Source of the DNA: Planctomycetes bacterium B3_Pla
GTDB lineage: Bacteria > Planctomycetota > Phycisphaerae > Sedimentisphaerales > Anaerobacaceae
Assembly (NCBI GenBank): GCA_005223045.1
Contig: NJBM01000003.1
Coordinates: 62,001-126,000, forward strand
DNA: 64,000 nt
Direction of reading: 5' to 3'
In this document: positions 53,933 to 63,030 of the stretch, piece by piece
Position numbering within the stretch: the first letter of the stretch is position 1
How the letters are laid out: every line of letters begins with the position of its first letter
The notes under the pieces: generated by a model
Databases searched by the model: none
What the model was told of the DNA's origin: nothing
Seen by the model: the letters and a program-made list of their open reading frames with translations, nothing else
Position numbers and translations under genes: made by a program

Positions 53933-55309
53933 TCACTTGACCAGCGAAATGACCGTCCTGATTTTCCCCGGCTTTCTCTTTATCTTCATTACTAACTCCA
54001 CGTTTACATCCACTGCCTCTCCCATGCAGCCTTGTCGGATTTGTTTCTTGATGGATTCAACCGCATCCTCCGTAAAATCCTGGCTCCTGACAACCTCTAC
54101 TTTTATCAAATCCTTCTTGAGTTGAATCGTCACGTATTCCTTGATGCCCTTGACAGAATCCAGGAGATTGATTTTTCTCGGAGAAACGGTCCTTCCGCTG
54201 GGGAGCTTGATATAGTCATCTTCTCGACCCTGAATTGAGTCAATCAGAGGCAACGATCTGCCGCAACTGCACATTCGGTCTTTCAATCTGGCAATTTCAC
54301 CGACTTTGTACCTGATAAGCGGAAAGACATAGTTGAACAATCCTGTAACGACAACGTGTCCATCGCCCTTGCTGACTGGATTATTCTCTTTGTCGAGGAA
54401 TTCAATCACGTGTGCGTCCGTGTCAAGGTGATAACCCTCATGTTTTTCGCATTCCCAGGCCAGCCGGTAGAATTCTGCGGAGCCATACATGTCCCTGACG
54501 TCACAGTCGAAGAATCGAACGATGTTCTTCCTCCAGGCGGGCAGCAACAACTCTGCTGTCGTAAATATGATTTTTGGTCGGAACTGGAGGTTCTCCTTCT
54601 TGCAGTCCCGGGCGATCAAATTCAGAACCGAAGGATAGCATTCAAGAACATCCGGCTTGATCCTGTTGATTTGCGCAAAAAGTTCAGTATGGTCGTCAAG
54701 GACTGAAAGCTTGTGTCTTCTAAAAAAGCCAAGCCGTTGCAACCAGTATTTATGACTATTCACATTCTCGGGCGAAGTCACTTCGGCAACAACATCTCTC
54801 AAGCCAAGCCCGTTTTCTACGTAGGCCCGATACTTCAGGGCCCTGTTGTAGGCTTCCGAACGAGAATCGCCAAAAATCTCCAGTGGTATCCCGGTTGAGC
54901 CGGATGTGTGATGTGTAATTAGTTTGTGATCAGAGGACTTCCTCGCAAGTATCGAGTCGCAGTTTTCCTTGATGTCGCTCTTGGTCAGGATGGGAAGTCG
55001 TCTCAAGTCATCGACAGCCTCGATGCGATTCGGCTCGAACTTGTGCTCATCAAACAATCTCCGGTAATAGTCTGTGTTGTCGTATGCATGGACAAGGAGT
55101 CTCTGAAGCTTCTTGAGCTGCATTGCCGCCAGCGCAGAGTCCGGCTTATACAGGTTGCTCTTCAATCCATAGAAGAAACAAAACGTTCTCAGCATTCCCC
55201 TACCCTTGAACCTCGACCGTTTTCTCGCGACGTTACGACAGATAGCAAGCCGCATGAACCTGATCTGCCCCAAAACATTTATTATACCACTTAAAATATC
55301 CAAAATCAA
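53933..55309 (-). CDS. CapK/PaaK-like AMP-forming ligase of the polysaccharide locus
   Basis: 458 aa related to phenylacetate-CoA ligases. It has the ATP loop THHTSGSTGIPLEIF (residues ~133-147), IFTTAELLLPAWR, DMYGSAEFYRL, GLFNYVFPLIRYKVGEIARL, and a CSCGRSLPLIDSIQGREDDY segment. Such proteins in capsule and exopolysaccharide clusters (CapK) probably activate an acyl group for attachment to sugar. The start is unclear: a TTG at 55309 or ATG at 55255 (MRLAICRN). A second member of the same family opens the locus at 63.0-64.0 kb. Confidence 0.82.
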   Translation of the reverse strand: MILDILSGIINVLGQIRFMRLAICRNVARKRSRFKGRGMLRTFCFFYGLKSNLYKPDSALAAMQLKKLQRLLVHAYDNTDYYRRLFDEHKFEPNRIEAVDDLRRLPILTKSDIKENCDSILARKSSDHKLITHHTSGSTGIPLEIFGDSRSEAYNRALKYRAYVENGLGLRDVVAEVTSPENVNSHKYWLQRLGFFRRHKLSVLDDHTELFAQINRIKPDVLECYPSVLNLIARDCKKENLQFRPKIIFTTAELLLPAWRKNIVRFFDCDVRDMYGSAEFYRLAWECEKHEGYHLDTDAHVIEFLDKENNPVSKGDGHVVVTGLFNYVFPLIRYKVGEIARLKDRMCSCGRSLPLIDSIQGREDDYIKLPSGRTVSPRKINLLDSVKGIKEYVTIQLKKDLIKVEVVRSQDFTEDAVESIKKQIRQGCMGEAVDVNVELVMKIKRKPGKIRTVISLVK

Positions 55310-55582
55310 GCATTTTCCGGATATGTCGAGCCATGAGCTATGATTTATGAAAGTTGACCGATAACAACCACTCGATTCCAGCGGGACATCTTAAAGAGAC
55401 TTGCAACCACGAGGTCGGCTCCATTTCCAGATTGCGGTGCGGCTTAATGTACGGCTCAAGAGCCTGTGGGGAGCAACAATTTTGCCTATTACAGAACTTT
55501 AGCTTAGCCTTCTCTGCACGGTCACGCCCTGAGGGTTCCCTCGCCCAACCTTCGACCTCTTCAATAGGCTGTCGGCTCTCCA

Positions 55583-55624
55583 TGAAAAGAAAACGGGGCT
55601 GCGAGCGGACTGCTCACAGCCCCA
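55583..55624 (-). terminator. Intrinsic terminator after the thioester-like protein gene
   Basis: On the minus strand GGGGCTGTGAGC pairs with GCTCGCAGCCCC (12-bp stem, one mismatch, 5-nt loop; 55596-55624), followed by GTTTTCTTTTC. Confidence 0.8.
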
Positions 55625-55681
55625 AAAGTTCAAGAACGTAATTCGTACTTTAACAACGTTTTAGATCGATCAATACTACTC

Positions 55682-56791
55682 TTACGGGGCGGATCCGCTC
55701 CCCACTACGTAGGGGAAATACATTGCCCAATTGCTGCCGGGGAAGTCTGTGCCCTCTCCCCAGGCCGTCTCGCAACACGGGACCGGTATCTCTATCAATA
55801 CAGTCTGTCTCAGCACTGTTGTTGAAATCTCCGGAGGAATAAAGACAACCGCCATAACCTCGCCGCATAGTGGCAGGAAGTCTTCGCCATTGGTCTCGGC
55901 GGCATCAATTAGGGCGAGAGCACGTGTAAGATCGTAATCGTAAACTTCATCGGGTGCCCACAAGACATTCGTCGAGATGCTGCTTAGGTTGCCCGGTACA
56001 TGGCCCGTAAGCAGAAACCAGATGGCATACTGTATATCCCCGGCAGTATAGCCATCTTTATTGTTGAGAATCCAGTTTACCAGATCAAGATTTTCCGGTT
56101 GATCGATCTGGTCTGCGGGTATGTCCCCCACATCCTCACAGAGCGAAGAAAAGAGTGCGCCGTCATACGACTCGCCGGGAAGAATAAAATCGTCCGAGTT
56201 CCCACACCAGCCCCTGTGCGTTCCATCCAGAATGCCTTCCTCATCGATCGTAACAGCGAAATAGCTTTCATCGCCAGGGTACTCGATCAAGGCATCCACT
56301 TCGTCCGGTAGTCCCGCTAACAGAGTTTCACAAAATGTCTCTTCATCGCAGATCCCAACTACTCCATGGGCTGCGATGTTGATCGTTTCCCCGTCTTCCC
56401 ACAAATAGTCTGCACCAGTTTTCTTTCCCTTACCGGGATAGGTACCATCAAGGGGTATCACGTACTCGACCCAAACAGTATCGCTGCTATCCGGCACTGC
56501 AAAGGCGAACTGTCCAGGATTTGGGCCACCACCTGTCACCTTTGGATCAGCATCAACTCCCGGTTCCCAAACGTGCAGGTGAGTTTCGTTCAGTTGCCAC
56601 CAAGGGCTGATAGTCTCGTACCTCACGTAGAGATCAGTACCGTCGTCCCAAACGCATACCTCTCCGACGTCCGTTGCCGTGCTCGGACTGCCTCCATCTG
56701 CAATCAGGTCTACGCAGACAGGCTGAGCCTTAACGGTCGGCAGCAGAGTCAAAAACGCCATCATAATGCCTATAGTCATTGTCTTTTTCAT
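55682..56791 (-). CDS. Secreted surface protein with thioester-domain-like signature
   Basis: AAGGAG lies 7 nt before the ATG. The 369-aa product has a signal peptide (MKKTMTIGIMMAFLTLLPTVKA) and an N-terminal beta domain (residues ~25-145) of a type seen in planctomycete surface proteins (NETHLHVWEPG, NPGQFAFAVPD, NIAAHGVV). A second domain has HRGWCGNSDDFI (Cys196) and ENLDLVNWILNN, then GDIQYAIWFLLTG (Gln254). This Cys plus QxAIW arrangement resembles thioester (TED) domains, in which the two residues crosslink. It ends CETAWGEGTDFPGSNWAMY, without an LPXTG, PEP-CTERM or dockerin anchor. It may be an adhesive protein exported with the exopolysaccharide. It has its own terminator. Confidence 0.6.
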   Translation of the reverse strand: MKKTMTIGIMMAFLTLLPTVKAQPVCVDLIADGGSPSTATDVGEVCVWDDGTDLYVRYETISPWWQLNETHLHVWEPGVDADPKVTGGGPNPGQFAFAVPDSSDTVWVEYVIPLDGTYPGKGKKTGADYLWEDGETINIAAHGVVGICDEETFCETLLAGLPDEVDALIEYPGDESYFAVTIDEEGILDGTHRGWCGNSDDFILPGESYDGALFSSLCEDVGDIPADQIDQPENLDLVNWILNNKDGYTAGDIQYAIWFLLTGHVPGNLSSISTNVLWAPDEVYDYDLTRALALIDAAETNGEDFLPLCGEVMAVVFIPPEISTTVLRQTVLIEIPVPCCETAWGEGTDFPGSNWAMYFPYVVGSGSAP

Positions 56792-57463
56792 TTTCTGTCT
56801 CCTTCTTCTTAGTAAATATCAGATTTCCCGCCGCACACAAAACGCAGCGTACAACACTTAGTTCATTCAATCTACTGATACAGGCGCAATCCCTCGGTTA
56901 CGCCGCCGTAATTCTCATAGGCCTTCCTCCCCACCGTACCATCCCTGAATACACAAAAACCCTGACAACACCGAAAAAGGCCAGAATACTTCAAAGAAGT
57001 CCTTTCCTCTTTACTAAACTGACACTTAACTCTACCACTTTACACATTTGAGGCAAGCTTGTCAACGGTAAATTTTTTAATATAGAGATTTTTTTTAACC
57101 CAAAACCGCCTTAACGCTTTGGAAACGGCCGTTTTGCCGACAAGCATTAGTATTGAGCCTGATTACGTTCTGTCAAAGAGCTGGGCAACGCTATTTTGTC
57201 CGTTGTTAGCCTAATTTCTCCATTTTTCTATGTACATTCTGATATTTGTTACATTTACTATCTATAGTCCCTATAGTAACAAAGGTTCAGGTTCCGTAGA
57301 TCGGAGCAGGGCCTGTTTTTGCTATCAGGTAAATCACTCCTGCTCCTATCGGGGAACTCCCCATAGAGTACTTAAAGGCGGGCTGAGAAATATCGCGGCT
57401 GGAACAGACTGCCGCCGCTCAAGAATAAAGTTGTGGGTGCTCGGTGCCCGATACAGATAAAAT

Positions 57464-57487
57464 GGGAGGGTCCATATAGACCCTCCC
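57464..57487 (-). terminator. Intrinsic terminator of the exopolysaccharide operon
   Basis: Perfect 9-bp hairpin GGGAGGGTC/GACCCTCCC with a 6-nt loop; on the minus strand it is followed by ATTTTATC. It lies about 110 bp after the FemAB-like gene. Confidence 0.7.
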
Positions 57488-57489
57488 AG

Positions 57490-57561
57490 ACCGGCATTGT
57501 TAAGGAAAGGGCGGCTTCGGCGGAACTTCGTGAAAGAGCCGGACCGCCGAACGATGCCGGT
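57490..57561. other. Nested inverted repeats, candidate structured RNA or site
   Basis: Outer arms ACCGGCAT (57490-57497) and ATGCCGGT (57554-57561) and inner arms TTCGGCGG (57516-57523) and CCGCCGAA (57544-57551) are perfect. It lies between the terminator and the FemAB-like gene, so on the minus strand it would be part of that 3' untranslated region. Confidence 0.5.
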
Positions 57562-57597
57562 TTGTCTTTGCAGGTTAAGCCACCTTGCTGTCGGCTA

Positions 57598-58869
57598 TCA
57601 GTTCATTTTTGGCCAGAATATGCTTTTTGCTGAGCAGACTGCTATGCAGTCCGAGAACTCTGGGGGTACGCGGCTACACGTTATGCCATTGGTTTGGTCA
57701 AATTGATAAATGACCAATTTGGACAGGCCTTGGTGATAGTGTTGTTTATGAATCCTTGCAAAATCGTCCGCAGAAAGGTGCCGATCCCCTGCCACAAATA
57801 TAGCACCATTTAGCCCTGTCTGGTCTTCGTAGATGAAAGGGTTGTTCAAGAAAAAACCTTTGGCGCCGTCTGTTTCTGATAGCACTCCGACAAAAAAGCC
57901 TATTTCCTTCTTATTGGATATCTTCTGATTCCATTTCCTTTTATATCTCAAGATGCCGTCCTTCAAAAAAGGCCTTGATCCGCCAAAATCAATCGCAGCA
58001 AAGCCCTTCTCTCGCGCCCACTGAAATGTGAAACAGAAGAGGGCCCCAATGGCACCATTTTTAACGTAGTCCAAATTACCATCTTTGACACCAAGAGTTG
58101 ACAGTTTTGCCTTGTCTTTCTTGTAGTGAAGCAGGACGCCTGCTACGTATTCATCCTGTTCTTTGATGAGAAGTAAATCATTGAACAAACCGCCTTTTCG
58201 AAATTGCCTCTTCACGAAATCATAGGTCATTATTTTAGACCTGTTTCTGTGGACTTTGGTGATATAGGGCACATACATGTTATGATAGAATTTGTAGAGT
58301 TCAGATGTGTCCGTCGTTACTTCAAATTGAAACTCGTTCTTTCTTATCTTGCTAAGGTCGGATTTAAGACTACTATTTCTGTTTTTGAAAAGTGAAGAAT
58401 TGTCGTCCGATATATCAGTCTGTCCATTGACCCAGCCGGGAACATAGAAACACTTTGTTCTCTCAGAGAGTATGCGAAGACAGTCAGGTACTTCAACGAC
58501 TGCCAAGGAGCAATTGTGGCTGTTTTGCTCGAGGGTTGCAGGGATCTTCCATAACCACTTCTTTCCAATATATTCGCCGCGACGAGAATCACCAAAAGCC
58601 AACTGAGAAATGAAATTCCTGTTCGTTTCATTGCCTGCATAGGTAATAGAGAGCTTCTGTCCGCTGGAAATCTCATCTCCCATGAGGATCCAAAGGTCCA
58701 GTCTGAGTACGCCGAAAAGTCTGAACAGCGATTTGCCGGGCCAAAGAATCCATCGAAGACAATTTGGAGTCTTCAGATATATTCTTCTGCCCACAGCCAG
58801 CAGGTTCCTGATAATAGATTGTTCACTATATTGTGAATTCACTACCTTTGCCTCAGCCCAAGTGGACAT
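57598..58869 (-). CDS. FemAB/BioF2-like GNAT acyltransferase
   Basis: 423 aa with a double-GNAT layout. The best conserved part is the C-terminal half: FNDLLLIKEQDEYVAGVLLH, YVKNGAIGALFCFTFQWARE and KGFAAIDFGGSRPFLKDGIL, followed by RYKRKWNQKI, as in the FemAB-like proteins of exosortase-associated polysaccharide loci. It probably transfers an acyl or aminoacyl group to a sugar or lipid-linked precursor. It is the last gene of the downstream part of the locus (20 bp after the deacetylase gene). Confidence 0.75.
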   Translation of the reverse strand: MSTWAEAKVVNSQYSEQSIIRNLLAVGRRIYLKTPNCLRWILWPGKSLFRLFGVLRLDLWILMGDEISSGQKLSITYAGNETNRNFISQLAFGDSRRGEYIGKKWLWKIPATLEQNSHNCSLAVVEVPDCLRILSERTKCFYVPGWVNGQTDISDDNSSLFKNRNSSLKSDLSKIRKNEFQFEVTTDTSELYKFYHNMYVPYITKVHRNRSKIMTYDFVKRQFRKGGLFNDLLLIKEQDEYVAGVLLHYKKDKAKLSTLGVKDGNLDYVKNGAIGALFCFTFQWAREKGFAAIDFGGSRPFLKDGILRYKRKWNQKISNKKEIGFFVGVLSETDGAKGFFLNNPFIYEDQTGLNGAIFVAGDRHLSADDFARIHKQHYHQGLSKLVIYQFDQTNGITCSRVPPEFSDCIAVCSAKSIFWPKMN

Positions 58870-58888
58870 AGTTTTCAGGTACAGGAAT

Positions 58889-59968
58889 TCAGCCCTGGGC
58901 TTTATACTGTGACGATCTGTGCGAGCGAAGAATACCAGGACTCAGGAAGTTTGCCACTGCCTTGTCCACTGCGAGGTGCCTACTCCGGGAAGCTTCGCTA
59001 CTTGCGACACTTGTCTGTTCTGATAGTGTAGGTGACGGTTCACTGGCAGCATGGCTACTTTGCAGGTGCACGATGGGGATAGTCTTTCTCTCAAGGTAGA
59101 ATGACCTTATGTAGTTCTCAATCATCCCCAGCATCGTGTAGAAGGAATAATGCTCACACAACCATTTCAACTTGGGCAACGTACTTTTCAAATTTACATA
59201 ACACTTGAATCGCCTCAACAGATTCAATGGCAAACGCGGGTGATCAGGATCAATCTCACGTGGATGGATATAAACAACGAGAGGCCGCCCTGATGCCTGT
59301 AATTTGTCAATACCCCACTTGATCATCAGCTTATTAGCAGCCCTCAAGTGCCCACCTCCAAAGAAACTCGTCCGCCAGCCAAAGATATCAATAGCTGATA
59401 GCGGAACCTCAAGCAAATAGCCGCTTTGAGTCTCTACAAAGAATGGCTTGAATGGCGAATTCAGAATCCCACCGTGTCCGTGTGAGGCCGGAAATATACT
59501 GGAGTCATATAGAAAGCCCGATTCCATAATTGCATTAAGTGCCCATGGAGTTTCTTGTGTTATGCCAAAGCCAGCTGACCGAAAACCTATGACTGCCTCG
59601 CCTATTATATCTTCTAATATAGCCTTACTTCGTATAATATCCTGCCGGAACAATTTTTCACCTACTTCATACACCAAGACATGAGAATAGCCGTGACTGG
59701 CTATTTCATGACCGGCTTTTTGGCACTTACGTACTAAATCCTTGTGCCGTTCTGCAAGCCACCCCAGCCAGAAAAACGTAGCTTTCACCGAAAGCGAGTC
59801 GAGCACCTCAAGCAACATTTCGAGATTTCTCTCGATTCGTGATTCGAGCGAAGACCAACGCTCGATGCTTGGCGCGGCGGGACTGTCCAATATGTGGAAC
59901 CAATCTTCAACGTCAATGGTCAAACAGGAAAACAACTTACTGTTTAACTGATTCTCAAACAGCGACAT
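58889..59968 (-). CDS. Polysaccharide deacetylase with C-terminal DUF3473 (exosortase-locus type)
   Basis: AAGGAG lies 8 nt before the ATG. The NodB-type domain has TIDVEDWFHI (metal Asp), ATFFWLGWLAE, HEIASHGYSH (metal His pair) and IGFRSAGFGIT. The C-terminal DUF3473 part is clear (VVYIHPREIDPDHPRLPL, then RFKCYVNLKSTLPKLKWL). This combination is typical of loci encoding the XrtA/PEP-CTERM exosortase system, where the enzyme trims acetyl groups from the exopolysaccharide. The last ~55 residues are Ser-rich and not part of the family. No signal peptide is seen, as is usual for this subfamily. Confidence 0.9.
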   Translation of the reverse strand: MSLFENQLNSKLFSCLTIDVEDWFHILDSPAAPSIERWSSLESRIERNLEMLLEVLDSLSVKATFFWLGWLAERHKDLVRKCQKAGHEIASHGYSHVLVYEVGEKLFRQDIIRSKAILEDIIGEAVIGFRSAGFGITQETPWALNAIMESGFLYDSSIFPASHGHGGILNSPFKPFFVETQSGYLLEVPLSAIDIFGWRTSFFGGGHLRAANKLMIKWGIDKLQASGRPLVVYIHPREIDPDHPRLPLNLLRRFKCYVNLKSTLPKLKWLCEHYSFYTMLGMIENYIRSFYLERKTIPIVHLQSSHAASEPSPTLSEQTSVASSEASRSRHLAVDKAVANFLSPGILRSHRSSQYKAQG

Positions 59969-60193
59969 AGTCGCACTCCTTCATTCAATAGAAAAACATG
60001 ATCACGCTTTGGAATTTACAGTATCCACGTCATTCGTTGAAGGCAGTGCCCTAATCACCACTTTGACACTCCCAGACGCAATGACGGTAGGTTCCGGCGA
60101 ACATAAGGACCTCACTTTGATTCCGGAAGCCCTTTTCCCTCGCTTAGCTTGCCCACCTGTATGATGACGGATATCAACATTACGATATGTCGC

Positions 60194-60976
60194 TCAGAAA
60201 AATCTTCTGCCGGCCTTTAGAAAAGCTCTGTGGTCTCTCGCTGTTGGAAAAGAAAAATAGGTCGCCTCGCTGTCTGGATTCGGCTTTCGTTTCACCGTTC
60301 CCTCCTTGATTTGTTGAACAGCATCTATCAAGGCTTGTGCACCTGCCTTCTTAGTCTTACAAACCAGGGAATCCCATGTGTCTTCCGGAAGTATCTTGAC
60401 CTCACGTTGCAAAATAATATCCCCATCATCTAATCTTGCCCCCAGGTCATGTACGCTGACAGCCGTCTTCGTTTCCCCGTTGCGCAAGGCCCAGAAAGCA
60501 GGCATGAGACCTCGGTACCTGGGCAAGGGAGCTCCATGGACATTAATACAGCCCAAGGGTATCCTGTCCCGGATTCTCTTGCCTATGATTTGCGGACAAC
60601 TCATAGAAACCAGAAGATCAGGTTTGTATTTGTCCAATAGATGGTGTAGTTGATCATTCTTCACCTTCCGAATCTTGTGGTATGGCACACTGAAGGTATT
60701 AGCAACTTGCTTGATAGAATAGAAGGAGCTGTCAGGGCCGGGATGATAGAATATACTTACGAACCTCGCGCGAATAACATGACTACCCATAGTCATGGTG
60801 CCTTTGAGCCCAAACAACCGAAGATGTTTAATAAATCCTTGCAGCGCCCCCCCATGCGTGCTCATCGCAGGAGAAGCCACTATACAAACTAGTTCAGAGT
60901 TGAGTGCTCTACAAACCGCGGCAAGTGATCTGGGTAAATAGAGATTCTCGTTCTGAGTCAAAATTATGATTCTCAT
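60194..60976 (-). CDS. Formyltransferase of the methionyl-tRNA formyltransferase type
   Basis: 260 aa with the catalytic set of formyl transferases: NVHGAPLPRYRGLMPAFWAL (Asn and His), then VSVHDLGARLDDGDIILQRE (Asp in LDDGD). The N-terminus (MRIIILTQNENLYLPR) replaces the usual Fmt opening, and the Fmt C-terminal RNA-binding domain is absent, so this is not a general Fmt. In polysaccharide loci such proteins N-formylate amino sugars using 10-formyl-tetrahydrofolate. AAGG lies before the ATG. Confidence 0.85.
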   Translation of the reverse strand: MRIIILTQNENLYLPRSLAAVCRALNSELVCIVASPAMSTHGGALQGFIKHLRLFGLKGTMTMGSHVIRARFVSIFYHPGPDSSFYSIKQVANTFSVPYHKIRKVKNDQLHHLLDKYKPDLLVSMSCPQIIGKRIRDRIPLGCINVHGAPLPRYRGLMPAFWALRNGETKTAVSVHDLGARLDDGDIILQREVKILPEDTWDSLVCKTKKAGAQALIDAVQQIKEGTVKRKPNPDSEATYFSFPTARDHRAFLKAGRRFF

Positions 60977-60986
60977 AAAACACCTT

Positions 60987-61820
60987 TTACCTTTTTCGGC
61001 GGGACAAGAGGTTAAGCAATGCCTGTTTAAAGATTATTAACGTAAATAGAGACTCGTATTTGGCGTTACGACAGAAAACTCTTCTTCCACCGGTAAACAT
61101 TCTATAAATCCACTCCCCTCCTGCTTTACGAATCCAATTGGGTGCCCATCTACGGTTACCGCTGTGAAAGTCAAACGCTGCTCCAACTCCGAGCATTAAG
61201 GGAACATTGATCTTGCCAACGTGCTCCGCCATCCATCGTTCCTGCTTTGGTGCGCCAAGGCCAACCCACAACACATCAGCTTTACTTTGCTCGATGTGAT
61301 TTTTGACCGTCCGCTCTTCTTCTTGCGTTAAAGATCTAAACGGAGGTGAAAAAGTGCCGACTATCCTGATGCCACGGACTCGTTGGCGCAGTTTTGTAGC
61401 GAGCTGCTCCACAACACCGTCAGAACCACCGTAAAAGAAATGCTTGAGATCTTTGTTAATCCCGTGCCGACAATACTCAAGCATAACCAAAGGTCCGGGC
61501 AAACGCTCAGGAAACTTCTTTCCGAGCAAACGAGCACCCAAGGTCATCGAAACCCCGTCAGGTAATACTAACGATGCTTCTTCCAGAACATACCTTATCT
61601 CTTTCTCAAACGTGGCGCGAACAGAAAGGTGAGCCTCACAGAAACACACATAATGTGGGTTTCCATCCTCCACTAACCCATCCAAGTAAGGCAAGAGGGA
61701 AGACAAAGATATTGAATCGACCGGCGCCCCTCCGATATGGATACGAGTGCCCGTGCCGTTGGAGTCTTGGCCTAACATTCTTGTTTTTTGAAAACTCTTT
61801 TTGGATCTATCAGGAAGCAT
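60987..61820 (-). CDS. WecG/TagA/CpsF-family glycosyltransferase
   Basis: 277 aa with SLVLPDGVSMTLGARLLGKK (PDG motif), FFYGGSDGVVEQLATKLRQR, and the signature VGLGAPKQERWMAEH followed by GVGAAFDFHSGNRRWAP. These inverting GT26 enzymes add N-acetylmannosaminuronate or N-acetylmannosamine to a lipid carrier, an early step of exopolysaccharide assembly. The C-terminal tail (FTLIIFKQALLNLLSRRKR) could bind the membrane. The start at 61820 or an in-frame ATG at 61778 are both possible; no clear ribosome-binding site. Confidence 0.9.
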   Translation of the reverse strand: MLPDRSKKSFQKTRMLGQDSNGTGTRIHIGGAPVDSISLSSLLPYLDGLVEDGNPHYVCFCEAHLSVRATFEKEIRYVLEEASLVLPDGVSMTLGARLLGKKFPERLPGPLVMLEYCRHGINKDLKHFFYGGSDGVVEQLATKLRQRVRGIRIVGTFSPPFRSLTQEEERTVKNHIEQSKADVLWVGLGAPKQERWMAEHVGKINVPLMLGVGAAFDFHSGNRRWAPNWIRKAGGEWIYRMFTGGRRVFCRNAKYESLFTLIIFKQALLNLLSRRKR

Positions 61821-61827
61821 AAAATAA

Positions 61828-62997
61828 TCAGTGACGTCTAAGGTTTATAGCCTTCTCATAGACGGCCATCAGACTGTCATAGAATTTCTCGGGTGAATAC
61901 TCTCGCAAAGCCTTCTCTCTTCCCGCCCGACCCATCTGGTGACAGAGTTTTGGCCGGTTCCAGAGGAACTGAATCTTGTCCGCAAGATCCGCAACGTTGC
62001 GAGTTGCGAAGAGTAAGCCCGTCTTGTTATGGTCAACAATAGACGTCATAGCTCCAATACGAGCAGCGACTATAGGCCGTGCATGAGCCATTGCCTGAGT
62101 AGCTACATTTGGAAATCCCTCAAACCAACGGCTTGGAACTACTATTACCCTTGATCTTATGTACAAGTCATTTAATTCATCTGCTCGCAAAAAGCCAAGC
62201 CACTCAACGTTCGATGGGCACTTATCCCGGATGTCAGACATGCCGTTATCGCCCCCCGCCACCGCAAACTGCACATTCGGCATGATACGAGCTGCATCCA
62301 GAAACTCGTCAATGCCTTTTTCCGGGCTTACTCTGCCGGCAAAACTCACCAGGTCGCCCAGGCCATCGTGTTTTGGAATTTGATTCACAGGAGCAAAACC
62401 GGGCACAATGCCAATCCGGTCGGCGGGAATTCCTCTTTCGGCAAATTTGCGTTTCTGGAATTCCGTCTGGACGATGAAGGCATTCACGCTGCCCAGTATT
62501 TGGTTTGTCATTCTGGCAAAGGCGTTTCTAAGGGCGTATCCGGTGCTCTTGAACAGGTTGCGCTCGCAGTTGTTGAGAACGCACCGGAATTCCTTTCCGA
62601 ACCCCAGGCATTTTTCACACACTTTCCCCTTGGTTAGATGCAAGCCATTCGGGCAGAACAGTCTGTAGTTGGGACAACGCATAACAACGGGAATACCGCG
62701 CTGCTTGATCGGTCTGAATATGGAAGCCGAGAGCAACGGATAGAGGTTCTGAACCTGTACGATGTCGGGCCTAAAATCATCGAGCGTTTTGGCCAACGCT
62801 TTGGCTGCAAAGGGGTTGTGAATGCCTGCAAAGAAGGCTTTGACAGAACCGGCGGCAGAACTCGATATCTTCGCGGAGCTGCGTTTGAACCAGAACACTT
62901 CATGGTCATGGGCTTTTAGCAACTCGGCTATAGCCTCAGCGGCGTGTTCTTCACCGCTGGGTTTGACGTATTCATTGTGTACCATCAGGATCCGCAA
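61828..62997 (-). CDS. GT4-family glycosyltransferase with cysteine-rich loop
   Basis: Starts at a TTG (62997) with AGAGGG ~10 nt upstream, giving MRILMVHNEYVKPSGEEHAA, typical of GT4. The acceptor domain has a cysteine cluster (CPNYRLFCPNG, then KVCEKCLGFGKEFRC, then CERNL) like a group of GT4 enzymes in exopolysaccharide loci. The donor domain has FAGRVSPEKGIDEFLDAAR and VPSRWFEGFPNVATQAMAHA. 389 aa. Donor sugar unknown. Confidence 0.88.
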   Translation of the reverse strand: MRILMVHNEYVKPSGEEHAAEAIAELLKAHDHEVFWFKRSSAKISSSAAGSVKAFFAGIHNPFAAKALAKTLDDFRPDIVQVQNLYPLLSASIFRPIKQRGIPVVMRCPNYRLFCPNGLHLTKGKVCEKCLGFGKEFRCVLNNCERNLFKSTGYALRNAFARMTNQILGSVNAFIVQTEFQKRKFAERGIPADRIGIVPGFAPVNQIPKHDGLGDLVSFAGRVSPEKGIDEFLDAARIMPNVQFAVAGGDNGMSDIRDKCPSNVEWLGFLRADELNDLYIRSRVIVVPSRWFEGFPNVATQAMAHARPIVAARIGAMTSIVDHNKTGLLFATRNVADLADKIQFLWNRPKLCHQMGRAGREKALREYSPEKFYDSLMAVYEKAINLRRH

Positions 62998-63030
62998 AAT
63001 ATTCTACCCTCTCTATCCCAGAAGACTGAT

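Larger units (their letters stand above)
56792..57597. other. Long spacer with structured 3'-end region
   Basis: 806 bp without a supported gene. The right part (57464-57561) is strongly structured. The A/T-rich part at 56990-57290 probably holds the promoter of the 56.8-kb gene on the minus strand. A minus-strand TTGACA at 57172-57177 is the only good -35-like hexamer seen, and the matching -10 is poor. Confidence 0.5.

Noticed and set aside
55682-55760. PEP-CTERM or LPXTG sorting signal at the end of the thioester-like protein
   Set aside because: The C-terminus reads NWAMYFPYVVGSGSAP, with no PEP motif, long hydrophobic helix or basic tail.
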